64,000 bases of DNA from Argentina anserina (lineage: Eukaryota; Streptophyta; Magnoliopsida; Rosales; Rosaceae), in contig NC_065875.1 of assembly GCF_933775445.1 (NCBI RefSeq), positions 25,543,555 to 25,607,554 on the forward strand, written 5' to 3'. Below, in pieces: positions 39,101-50,146 of the stretch. Positions within the stretch are counted from its first letter, which is position 1. Each line of letters begins with the position of its first letter. The notes under the pieces are model-generated. The model was not told the origin of the DNA and did not search any database. It worked only from the letters and a program-made list of their open reading frames with translations. The position numbers and the translations under genes were made by a program.

Positions 39101-40122
39101 CAAGGGTTGAACATCGATTCACCGCGCCCCTCGCCTCTGCTCGAATCGACGTCGCCGGCCTCTAAAGCATCACCAACGACGAATCGAAGCCTCCACCGTC
39201 TGATCTAGGTATGAATTGATGAATTTGATATTTTTGTGTGATTGTGTGGTGATTTTGGATCGATTTGGGGAAATTTGGAGGAAGATCGGAGGTGGAGGTG
39301 GAGTGTTGAACACCGCCGCCTTAGGCGGCGCGTGTGAGTGCGTGAGGTGGTCTGAAGGCAGCCTTGGGCCGTGCAGGGGTAGAGGAGAAGGAAAGGATGA
39401 GAAATGGGGCGGCTGTGGCATGCTACGCGCCGGTCGTAGGCTCGGCGCGTGGGCCCCACGCGCGGTCGCTGGAGGTGGCGCGTGAACAGTGTTTCCAAGA
39501 ACAATAATTTGTAAATTTATTTTTACGTACGGTGAATGTAAAAACTAATTTACGTACGGTAAATGTAAATTTTATTTACATTCAGTAAATGTAAAAGTAA
39601 TTTCAGAAGGGTAAAGCAGTAATTATTATTTACTGAGACAATATTTACATTTGAATAGTATGCATACGTACATAAATACGTAAACAATATGTACTTGTAC
39701 AGAAATACGTAATTAATATGTATTCGTATAGTAATATATGAATAGTAAATACGTGAATAGTAAAATAATATTACTGTTTCGACATTTAAGGTTTACGTAA
39801 CGAATCTAAATTCTTTTCTTATTTTTTCAAGGTGATCGATAACTTAAGTAACGGATTTACTTTCGGAATCGTGGAATTACACTTGAGATTATAAGGTTAG
39901 TAAAATCTCACATTTACGAATCTACCCTTGCGGAGATTCAAGATTATGCAGAATTTTAAAGAATGAAATATGACATGTATATGATATAGTGAAATATATA
40001 TTTGTATAAATGGTAAATAGGTACATATATATAGTTTGCTATATTATATACTGTCAGGATTTCGTTGCGAATAAAATCATTTTGATGATGAGATTTATAT
40101 ATTGAGCTTTTGATTTGATTGT

Positions 40123-43030
40123 TGTCACGACCCCAATATTTCGAGCATAAAAACTCAAATTTCGAAGTCATGAAAAACACTAAAACAATCTCAATGAATC
40201 GAAACCATTTTAAATGCCACAGCGATCATCTCTGAGTTTAAAATACAACTCAGTCAACCGATTATTACAAACCAAATTTATAATTCGACATTATAACAAA
40301 TGAACAAGGTTCTAAAACTCGCTACTCGGTAGTCGGTCGGCCGGCCGGTGAGTAGCGAGTAGAGGAGTACTCGACCGAGTATTCGGATTCTAATTTCTGG
40401 ATTTTTTTATTATTTTAAAACATATAATCTAATATATAATGTCTAAAATAATAAAAATAGTCCATAAAATATTACAATATTTAAGAGATAATAATGTCTA
40501 AAAAATAAAAACAACCATTAGATTCGTAAATGTGAGATTTTACTAACCTTATAATCTCAAGTGTAATTCCACGATTCCGAAAGTAAATCTCACAATTCTT
40601 GAGATTATAAGGTTAGTAAAATCTCACAAAACTCAAGTCATCTATTTCCTCTTCATCATCGGATATAAAGTCATCCTCATCAAGTTCCTTAATTTCTTGG
40701 ATTCTAGGACCTCTCCTAGGCTCTAAGCCACCATCCAATCCTGATTCCTCTCTAACCCTTTCACAAGGAAGATCCAAAACAACCCTAAAATCTTGTTTTT
40801 TTTATGACCGAGTTGACGGATTTGAACCCGAGTTGGACCGAGTACTCGACCGATTTTTTTCCCGCCGAGTAGAGGCACTGAGTATGTCAAAATCGCCTCA
40901 GTAACCAGCCGAGTACCGAGTACTCGGCCGAGTTGACCAAGTTTTAGAACATTGCAAATGAAAATGTGTAATCCTCACAAAATCCTCACAAAGCAAAACC
41001 ACACAAAATTCTCACCACAAGATGGAAATGAACGACTTCTAATCTTCAGAGTTGTCCTTCGATTTCCACTAATCGACACCTGCGTAATTATCCCCTACAC
41101 CATCGAATAGGTGCACAAACCCGGTAAGCTTTACAGCTCGTATGAGTAAAATAACAATTACCACTCGCATATCAATATATACGAAAATCCACAAATCAAC
41201 AAATATAAATGCACTCATGCTTCATTAGACGGCCCATCTGGTTGTCTAATAATGTGAAATTATATGAATTCATAAGAATTGGGCAACCCCTCTGTTTACC
41301 CAAATGCATTTATAATACGGGTACTCATGAGCGCTGGTACACATCTGTTACCCCTCATGTAGTACGCCGCCGACATTGGACTACCATCTGTCATCCAATA
41401 TCAAAATATATGGGTACCCATAAGCCGATAACCCATCTGTTACCTCATATGCAGTACCCCGGCAGACATACTAGAGTTCTAACTAAATCGTAACTTTCGC
41501 CCGGCCAAAGGATAGGCTCCGACATGCCAAACACGTCCGAAGACATAAACACGTCCGATGACATAAAACACGTTCGAAAACAAACACGTTTTAACAAAAC
41601 TCAATGTTAAAACCACGTACAATAATTATCATGTCATATTGTACAAATCAAAACACATGCTCGATATATAAATCTCATCACCAAATGAACATAATCACGA
41701 TGAAATCATGTCAGTATATAATATAGCAAACTATATATATGTACCTATTTACCATTTATACAAATTTATATTCCACTATATCATATACATGTCATATTTC
41801 ATTCTTTAAAATTCTGCATAAATCCCGAATAACCGCAAGGGTAGATTCATAAATGTGAGATTTTACTCACCTTATAATCTCGAGCGTAATTCCACGATTC
41901 CGAAAGTAAATCTGTTACTTGAGTTATCGACCACCTTGAAAAAATAAGAAAATAATTTAGATTCATTATGTAAACCTTAAATGTCAAAACAGTAATATTA
42001 TTTTACTGTTTAGCAATTTCTGGTTTTATGAAATTACTGTTCACATATTTTACTATTCACATATTTAATATTCATGTATTACTGTACAAATACATATTAA
42101 TTACGTATTTCTGTACGAGTACACACTGTGGCAGCGCGTGGGGCCCACGCGCAGAGCCTAAGGCCAGCGCGTAGCACGCCACCACCATCCCTAATCTCCT
42201 CCTTTCTTCCCCCTCTTCCTCCCCACGGCCTCATGCCGCCTCTTACCCCCTCCATGCACTCACACGCGCCGCCTAAGGCGGCGGTAACCTCCCCTCCTCC
42301 TCCACCTCCAATTCGAATCAAAACAATCACAAATTCACAACAAATCATCACAACCATCAATTGGATCTAAACCTCACATATTCCCGTCCTTGGGAGCACC
42401 GAAGCTCGTCAGAGAGCTCGGACCAGTCGCGCAAGGTTCGGTTAGGCGCGGCGAGGCTTCACGGCGGCGAGCTGGCTCGCGTCTTGCTCAGAGGAGAGTC
42501 GCGTCGAGCTTGCGAGGCCGCTGGTACCGGCGTTGAGGAACACGTCCCTCGGAGGAGGGAGATCGGCGCCGGAGGGAGAGAGGGCTCGGGAGGGAGAGAG
42601 AGAAGAGAGAGAGAGAGAGAGAAAGAGAGAGAAAAGGAGGCGCGGGTTTGAGGAGAGAAGAGGGTTTCCGAAAATGGAAACCCTACTTCTGATAAGTTTC
42701 CTTTTATACCCCCCTCCAAAATCGGAAACTAACTTCCGATGTTAATAACTTTCACGTCCGACATCTGATTTGAACGTGTAATGCGTTTACGGACTCGTAT
42801 CGACGAACTCTACAACTTTCGTGAAGGAAGTTTTCACAACCGAGCGACGAAATATAAGTCGATACTCACGTCGCCGAAACGTAACGTTTTTCTAAATAAA
42901 CGTTCCGATAACGTTTCCGTTTTCGATTTCCGATGTCACAAAGCGGATCAAACGCGATTTATAATTTTCACAAACTTATAACTTTAGAAAAAAAATCTAA
43001 TAAATCGTTCCGAAAAAACGGATTATTACA
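40123..43030 (-). mobile_element. Solo LTR E, Tekay-like family, minus strand, interrupted by a hAT element
   Basis: On the minus strand it starts TGTAATAATCCG (43030) and ends GGGGTCGTGACA (40123). Perfect 5-bp duplication ATTGT (40118-40122, 43031-43035) inside solo LTR D. Total 2908 bp including the 650-bp hAT-like element at 40305. It contains a GA/CT microsatellite (about 42597-42635), GC-rich palindrome (about 42134-42152) and the hairpin array on the minus strand (41104-41650). Confidence 0.93.
40305..40954. mobile_element. hAT-like deletion-derivative element (650 bp)
   Basis: Flanked by a perfect 8-bp duplication CAAATGAA (40297-40304, 40955-40962). Ends are inverted repeats CAAGGTTCTAAAACTCG and, on the other strand, CAATGTTCTAAAACTTGG. 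An 8-bp duplication with CA-starting short TIRs marks the hAT superfamily. Subterminal regions are full of CGAGTACTCGG-type motifs, in both orientations, typical of hAT transposase binding regions. On the minus strand 40630-40800 reads as an acidic stretch (including ELDEDDFISDDEEEIDDL), plausibly a remnant of the transposase 3' end. A 70-bp piece of Tekay-like LTR sequence is embedded at 40519-40588. Confidence 0.88.
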
Positions 43031-44024
43031 ATTGTACAATATAATTTGATGCTTATTGTACGTGGTTTTAACATTGAGTTTTGTTAAAACGTGTTTTGTC
43101 TTCGGTCGTGTTTATGTCTTTGGACGTGTTGTCTTCAGACGTGTTTTGTCTTCGGACGTGTTTATGTCTTCGGACCAGTCTTCGGACGTGTTGGCATGTC
43201 GGAACCTAGCTTTTGGCCGGGCGAAAGTTACAATACAGTTAGAGCTCTAGTCTGTCTACCATGGTACTGCATATGAGCTAACAGATGGGTTATCGGCTTA
43301 TGAGTTCCCATATATATTTTGATATTGGATGACAGATGGTTGTCCAATGTCGGCGGCGTACTACATGAGGGATAACAGAGGGGTACCAGCGCTCATGAGT
43401 ACCCGTATTATAAATGCATTTGGGTAAACAAAGGGGTTGCCCAATTCTCATGAGTACATATATTTTCATATTATTAGACAACCAGATGGGCCGTCTAATG
43501 AAGCATGAGTGCATTTATATTTGTTGATTTGTGGATTTAGTATATATTTATATGCGAGTTATATTGTTTTTTTTACTCATACGAGCTGCAAAGCTTACCG
43601 GATTTGTGTTTACAATCCCGGTGCACCTATTCGATGGTGTAGGGAATAACTCCGCATGTGTGGATTAGCGGAAATCGACGGACCGCTCAGAGGACTTGAA
43701 GTTATTTATTTCCTTCTTGTGGTGAGGACTTTGTGTTGATTGTCATGTGAGGATGTTGTGAGGATAATACATTTCTATTGTTATAATGTTGAATTATAAA
43801 TTTTGGTTTGTAATAATCGGTTTGACTGAGTTGTATTTTGAACTCAGAGATGATCCGCTGTGACATTTAAATGACTTCTATTCATTGAGATTGCTTTAGT
43901 GTTTTTCATGACTTCGAAATTTGAGTTTCATACTCTAAATTTTGGGATCGTGACAATGACCAACTTAATAATACCAAGAAACTCATTGGAAATTAGACTT
44001 GAATTTTCGGGGTATTACAATATA

Positions 44025-45005
44025 TATACACGCGCGCGCTGTTCATCATATCATGCAAAGCTTTTAAATTTCTGGATTGATGCGCTAGCTATCTCGATCC
44101 CGAACCAATCAAAAAGCCCCTCACCACGGGTTACAAAGCATGATATTTCTTGAGCAACTTTATTACCTTCTCTAGGAACATGCGAAACAACATGAATATT
44201 TCCCTGCCCAAGAAAAGACCGTACATGATTCACATACACACCCTCACTAGCTAAGCACACATCAGGAGTATTAATCGACCTTTCCGCTTCCAGAAAATCT
44301 GATTCAATGATACAATCAGACCAATGCATTTGAGCAGCCCATTCACAACCTTGCAGAATAGCATATAACTCCGCCGCTAAAGAATCCAACCGACCCCCAA
44401 CTCTTTCCCCTATAGCAGCAATAAAGAGGCCATGATCATTTCTACATACACAACCAATACCAACATTCATCCCATTACCTGAGACAGAGGCATCACAATT
44501 GATGATCTTCAGAAAACCACCAGGGGGAGGAATCCATCGAACCACAGTTTTATTACCTCTACTCACATTAGCAGATTGGTATGCATTCTTCTTTCTAGAC
44601 CAACTCTGGGGAATACCATCCCACACTGAAAGTCTCATACTAAAGATATCATTACAGCCCGAGGTAAGTCCCCATGCACAATTGAATTTCTCTCTTTCCA
44701 ATTTGACCATAATAATACTCACAGTAAACCAACCTCCTCCAAACTCAAAATCTTCCAAGCATAATCAAAGAAACTGGGGAAGGATGTCCATGCACCAATA
44801 GTCAACTTGTTATAAAACCCCACCCTTTCTAACATGTACCACAACGTTCTTCGAACATTCAAACGTTGCATGTAAGGGTGTTTCCGAAGCTTGATGACAA
44901 CGGGGACACATAGAATCAACAACCACATTTCTAGACAATAAGGCACTAAGATACGGAAGAGTACCTGGAGAATAGTTCCATAAAAAATGTCACATCTTAG
45001 GAGGC
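44025..45005 (-). mobile_element. LINE remnant: zinc-knuckle linker and RNase H end of reverse transcriptase
   Basis: The minus-strand ORF 44758-44051 (235 aa) carries an RVT_3-type RNase H domain: INCDASVSGNGMNVGIGCV with the first catalytic Asp, SLAAELYAILQGCEWA with Glu, IIESDFLEAERSIN with Asp, and HVPREGNKVAQEISCF with the last Asp position altered (usually NxxAD). Upstream sequence to about 45005 matches the zf-RVT linker (CPRCHQASETPLHATFEC when read across frames), but with frameshifts. This arrangement is the 3' end of plant L1-type LINE ORF2. No endonuclease or RT core is present, so it is 5'-truncated and decayed. A domesticated RNase H-like gene is a less likely alternative. Confidence 0.75.
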
Positions 45006-45801
45006 AATTAAAGCAATTTTCAACTTAGCTAAATGCCTAAATGTTTATCTCGGATGCGCATCCCCCGTGAATGCAATAACGTAGAGCAGATGCATATACT
45101 AGCTGCATCTGTATTCTGAATCCAACTTAGCACACTGCATTCATTTTGATTCAGATCGAACAAATAAATGTAGCATGTCATGTCCGTTCTAATTAGATTC
45201 AATCTGGATTGAATTTGATTGAGGAACGTTCTGTTACACTGTTTGTTCTTTTCTTTCTTAAATCAGTGTTCGTTGCTAAAGCTAAACTACGAAAAGATTG
45301 ATGGATCCATTGCCTTGTCACTGGTATCATGGTATTGATACGTTATCCCATAACACTAGAATATATATGGTAGCAAACTAGGAATTAGGAAAGCCAGATG
45401 CTTCCAAATTTGGGGATCTTCAGACCCATTATTCTTTTTAGTTTGGCCAATGTTGCAAAGGACCTTTAAGATTGATCAATTCAGTCACCTTCTATAGTTC
45501 CATGTTAACTGCCATGGTAGGAGGATCACTAGGATGTTGTACTTTCATGATAGCTGCAATTCTGTGAAACAAAATCAACACCTTACAATTACTTAGCGGC
45601 ACAGCCACCTTATATGTAACTACATGTTGTTCTCCCTTGCTTCTCTCTTGAATTTACACATTATATGGCAATATGTGAGGCATAAGAATCATGATTTGGG
45701 AATATGGAATGAGCAGATTCCCAATGCAGAGCTCTATTTTTCTCCCAATTTAAGTCTTTTGGTAACAACAGATTGAATATGCTAGATACACTAATTATTA
45801 A
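45006..45801. other. Spacer and 3' UTR of the membrane-protein gene
   Basis: AT-rich non-coding DNA. The part nearest 45801 is the likely 3' UTR of the minus-strand gene. No other feature seen. Confidence 0.45.
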
Positions 45802-47776
45802 CTACTCGAGAAGCTTATTGCAGGAGCCAACACCTACAGCTGCAGCAAGATGCCATGCAGCATGAAGGTATGGAGTTCTGGGAAAAACATCATCTGCAAT
45901 AAAAAGTATACCACCCAATAGTGATGACATCTTATGTACATTATGAGCCATCCTTAACTCTGGATCTTTTAATGCTCTTTTGGCAAACGCTACCTGCAGT
46001 GAACAGTACATTAACATAATTTTTTCATGTAAGCTGATTACAGCAAGGTAAGAAAGTTTAACATGCAACTTTCACAATGCAAGTTTCCGGCTTTTTGGGT
46101 AGTATCAGTTCTACATTTTCAACCTTAACTGGTTTAATTTGAATACCGCTACTTTGATATCAGGTAAATGTAAACCACCCTGCTGCAGTACATGTTAAAC
46201 TTTTGAATTTGGTGGATCACTTTTCTGTTATCTCATAGACCAAAGGGATACCTATATATATGAGTGCTCCAGTACATGTTTAAACTTTTGAATTTGGTGG
46301 ATCACTTTTCTGTTATCTCACAAATCAAAGGGCTAAATCTGAGTGCTGTTTTGTTACTTTGTATATAAAAGGGATCCTAGTTTGATTCGATTTAGAGAAC
46401 CTAGAAGAAACTTTAAAGCGATCATGATTTCCAACAGAACAGTCTCAAACAAAGAGATAAAAGAAGGAAGATGAAAATCAAAACTTGATGAGAAATATGG
46501 CAACTTACCTCCATCATTCCAGTGTGAACGGCTGAAACCATCAGAGGTTGAATAGGTAGGAAAACTGCAGAAGCTGCCATGAGGAATTTTGGATTTTCAG
46601 TTCTGAGGGCTCTTGAGAGACACTGCAAATGTAGGATGCGCAGGTGAGCAAAGATATTACTTTAAAGAGAAAAATTTATAAAGCCATTTAAACAAAGTTA
46701 TTTAAGATGATACTCCCTGAAATAAAACCATTTTAAAAAGAGTATCAAGAAATCATACTACATCATGGCATCATGCTACACAGAACTTGTAAGTGGAGAA
46801 TCAAGTTTCTTTGTTATCCTTGATAAATAGTCAATTTGCAGAAAACTGTTCTATACTGACAAAGCAAAAAACAAGAGGAAAACTTGCCAAAGCTGAGTTC
46901 AGCCGATGTGTGTACATTTTTTCATTTGCCCACTAACTTAAAAGTAATTTCTTGTCTAATTATAGTGATCCCAAAAAAAAAAAACTGATACCATACATAA
47001 TTTTTTGAAAAATGTCACTGCAGGCTGTGAGCAGAAAATGTCTTAATATATCATTATCATAAAATCTTAGTAAGTAATCAATCAGAAAAAAAGGATCTGA
47101 GAACTTGTGAAATCCAGGTACTTGTATTATGCAATGTGCTCAAAAGACTGATCTATTAAGAAAGAGGCTCCTGTACTCTTTCACTTCTATTTTAACAAGC
47201 AACTGCAGCAAATTAGTATAACGAGATCAATATCACCATTCAGAAATAAGCTCTTAGATTTAATCAATAAGCGAGTTGTCAACGATAATTTGTCCATGGA
47301 TTTTCTCTGACTTACCACTGTTGCTGTGGCTATCATTGTATAGTCAGCCCATCTCAAATATTTCCTTAGTTTTCCTCTTGAGGAGTGATATAAACTTGAG
47401 GCAACTCCAACTCCAATTAATGAATTAGCATATAGCTTGGTGTTTAGGTTCTTTCTGTTTCCGCAAGATAAACATTAGGCATGATGCATATATAAGATCA
47501 CTTTTGTTATTTATGAAGTAAGTTTTGCATAAAAGTATCACCTTGGGGTATGGATCCCAAGAACTATGAAAGGAAGTGAAGTGAGCACATTAACAACTGT
47601 TTCTGCAAGGGTACGATCACCTAAGAATATAGAAAGAAAGCATTATTCAGATGTCTGTGTTTATCCAGGAGATTGAATTTAACGAAGCATATATTCAGAA
47701 AAACACTTAGTTTCCAATACCGTGAATGCAACCCTGGATAGGCCTCAAATATGGTGGTGTATGCTGCCATACTCCC
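45802..47776 (-). CDS. Conserved multi-pass membrane protein (possible CREST-type), 5' end unresolved
   Basis: Five minus-strand exons with consistent phases: 47776-47721, 47620-47542, 47454-47316, 46622-46509, 45993-45802, giving at least 192 residues. The order is GVWQHTPPYLRPIQG, VVNVLTSLPFIVLGIHTP (membrane), NSLIGVGVASSLYHSSRGKL, YLRWADYTMIATATV, MAASAVFLPIQPLMVSAVHTG (membrane), MSSLLGGILFIADDVFP (membrane), TPYLHAAWHLAAAVGVGSC (membrane). The spaced Ser/His (SSLYHSS), Asp (RWADY) and HxxxH (HAAWH) in hydrophobic helices recall the CREST superfamily of membrane hydrolases (alkaline ceramidase, Per1, PAQR); that assignment is inference. The function is unknown to me. No in-frame start codon was found: exon 47776-47721 needs two bases from an upstream exon, and the obvious leader near 49240 has an in-frame stop. 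An ATG at 47770 is out of frame. Confidence 0.8.
46189..46355. repeat. 84-bp tandem duplication in an intron
   Basis: TACATGTTAAACTTTTGAATTTGGTGGATCAC... at 46189 recurs at 46273 with few changes (period 84). It lies in the last intron of the membrane-protein gene. Confidence 0.88.
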
Positions 47777-49460
47777 CTGGAAAAAATGCAGAGAAAGTTA
47801 GATTTAGTGGAATTGCTTGCATGTTCTACAATGTATCATTGAATTGGTAAATAACTAAATATCATTTAACTACATTATTTAATCACATAATATTGATCTT
47901 TTCTGTGGAAATTACTCATCAATAGGTTTATCACTCACTGCATAGACAAATTTGTTCCAATAGCTGAACTCGTACAAGTTGAGTGGGCAAAGTCCCCATC
48001 TTGAGTAGTCTCTTCTGATTCAAACCTTGAACAAGACACCACGTGTACCCCATGTATGCCCTCTAGGGCTCTACTAGGATTCAATGTACTCTGGGGACTC
48101 ATAAAGCTTCAGTAGTAAGCCAAAGCGACTTTATTGCCAGCAAAAACTTGCTGGCAACAGTAGGAAGGGGTGTGCTCAGTGTGAGCCAATGTATAACTTA
48201 TAATTGTACTCCTACAAAACAACAGCAATATTTTTATGAAATGAGAGCACAAAAAAAAAATACTGTTGGCATCCACTGATGTTCAACTTAACTACACACT
48301 ATAAACACATGTATGACAATCTTTATCCAATAAGCAAATACTTTGTTATCCAACTCTAATTTGATACTGTTCCTACAAATGAGAAGTACTGCAATCACTA
48401 CAAACAACCCTATCTGGCTAGGGAGTAGTTGTTCCAAGGAAGCTCTCCCTTTTTATGGAAACAGACAGGGTTGGTTCTTCAATTCCAATCCATGACAAGG
48501 TGAAACAGGGAAATCAACAAACAGTTCGGACTTCAAGCAGCCCTGTCCACGGCATGGATTGGAAGACACACACACACACACACACACACATTACTAGCTT
48601 TTAAGCATGCAATAAACTCGAGTTGCATCTAGGCATTTAAGATTGAAAATTTATGGCTATACACTTTAAATTGCTCAGGAAAAAGCATACATGAAGGGAT
48701 CCATAACCTTAACTTCTTTACTTAAGCATGCAATCAGAAAAAATTGAACTTTAATCTCAACATCTACCTGAGATCTACGGCAAAGTACAGTACTTTATCA
48801 AAAAGTGTCGGTATACTCAATTCTACAAACAAAGGAAACTAATAGAATCTAATCCAGAATAAATATGGACAATGTATAATACTTTGAAAGGAAAAAACAT
48901 ACACACACGGCTGGAGCAATAGGAAGTTTACACAATTGTAATTAAAGTTACAATTTGAATTCAAATACTTCACAACTCTACTTAAAATCTCAAACCCCAA
49001 ACCCAGAACCCAACCCAACTGTAAGACCCAGAACCAGAACCCGAGTTTGATTTTTGTTTAGCATCCAATATGCATTTCATCCTTAATGAACAACATTCAA
49101 ACCATACTGGTTGTTAATCATCACATACAGAGCAAGCCACCAACATTCATTCAGATTATATTTTGGAAAAGGACAATTCATTCACATTCACAACATAATC
49201 TTGAAACAGAAAAATAGAGAGAAAATAAGAACCTGGAATATGTGGCGAATTAGTTAACCTGAGGAAATCCTAGGAGGTTTGGTTGGGGTGTAAAGAATAT
49301 AAATGGGAAGTCTCTCCGGAGTTTTGAATACTCCGGGAGCACCGTAGAACTTTGTTCTATAAACAGATTGATAGAATAAGAGAAGAAAATGAGAGATAGA
49401 GAAACAGAGAGAATAGGGCTGTTATTTCAGTTTGGTCTGATTGATTGGGAGGAGGAGAAA
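47777..49460 (-). other. 5' intron(s) and probable leader exon of the membrane-protein gene
   Basis: On the minus strand a CT-rich leader (about 49450-49240) ends ATTCCAG before a possible GT donor, resembling a plant 5' UTR exon. The intervening 1.4 kb is AT-rich and contains a (CA)n microsatellite (48568-48591) and the repeat shared with 16.3 kb. The first coding exon could not be identified in it. Confidence 0.45.
48440..48720. repeat. Dispersed repeat, also at 16320-16565
   Basis: Collinear similarity to 16320-16565 on the same strand, with an expanded CA tract here (48568-48591). It lies within the 5' region of the membrane-protein gene. The sequence has no ORF or terminal repeats that would name it. 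Confidence 0.65.
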
Positions 49461-49819
49461 CTAGAAAGAGAAAACCTGGGAAGATGCGCATGAATCACAG
49501 AATCTACCTCATATGGTGTGTGCGCATATTCCTATTCCAATTCGTATCCAAATGTGCCATAACAGTCGTAGCTTAAACAAGTCCAAGTTTGCAACGTTGT
49601 ATTCTTTGTCTTAAACCCCCTCCTCTATTCTCCACCATTGATATGAACTTTTCACTGTTACAGAGGCGCCAATCATTGCCAACCATGTGTACATACATAC
49701 CCTGTGATAATTGGTTCTAATTTGTTTTCATTTTGGTTTTGGCAGAATAGGAAAGTGTGACATTGGCAAATGTTTAGATATTTTTTCTTCTGTTTCTATG
49801 CAAAAACGTTGCACTCAAC
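49461..49819. other. Intergenic DNA
   Basis: Upstream of the membrane-protein gene leader; presumably holds its promoter. Nothing specific recognised. Confidence 0.4.
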
Positions 49820-50146
49820 AAAATTAGAGGTTACATAAAAAACATCATATGGTTGAAGCGTCACCAATAAATGGACTTCAAAGTATTCTTTTTCGAGAGA
49901 AAAAACGTAAAATATTACAACTTATTTCAAGTCAGAAAATTTTATATGCACAACGTTCACGTCAAGATTCACATGTACGGCTAAAATTAGAGGTTACATA
50001 AAAAACATCATATGGTTGAAGCGTCACCAATAAATGGACTTCAAAGTATTCTTTTTCGAGAGGAAAAACGTAAAATATTACAACTTATTTCAAGTCAGAA
50101 AATTTTATATGCACAACGTTCACGTCAAGATTCACATGTACGGCTA
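49820..50146. repeat. 163-bp perfect-type tandem duplication
   Basis: The block starting AAAATTAGAGGTTACAT at 49820 is repeated from 49983 with a 163-bp period and only one difference noticed (GAGAGAAAAAA against GAGAGGAAAAA). Both copies end CACATGTACGGCTA. The near-identity indicates a recent event. The unit has no ORF. Confidence 0.95.

Larger units (their letters stand above)
38428..43955 (+). mobile_element. Solo LTR D, Tekay-like family, interrupted by E
   Basis: Runs TGTAATAACCC (38428) to GGGATCGTGACA (43955) with a perfect 5-bp duplication ATGAC (38423-38427, 43956-43960). Own sequence is 38428-40122 plus 43036-43955, about 2.6 kb. TATA region (TATAAAAGG at about 38750), GC-rich palindrome (about 39449), short minisatellite remnant (39655-39730) and hairpin array (43033-43625) are all present. 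It lies inside F in the opposite orientation. Confidence 0.93.
36108..44019 (-). mobile_element. Solo LTR F, Tekay-like family, minus strand, interrupted by D
   Basis: Read on the minus strand it starts TGTAATACCCCG at 44019 and ends GGTCGTGATA at 36108 (the expected final TGACA has become TGATA). Flanks are ATATA on both sides (36103-36107, 44020-44024), weaker evidence because the site is low complexity. Own sequence is 36108-38427 plus 43961-44019, about 2.38 kb. It contains the family hairpin array (about 36320-36830), but its GC-rich portion (37840-38110) is strongly diverged. No internal coding sequence remains. Confidence 0.85.

Noticed and set aside
47700..47772. ATG at 47770 (reading MAAYTTIF on the minus strand) as the start of the membrane-protein gene
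   Set aside because: It is out of frame with the conserved WQHTPPYLRP reading and would run into the wrong phase at the next exon.
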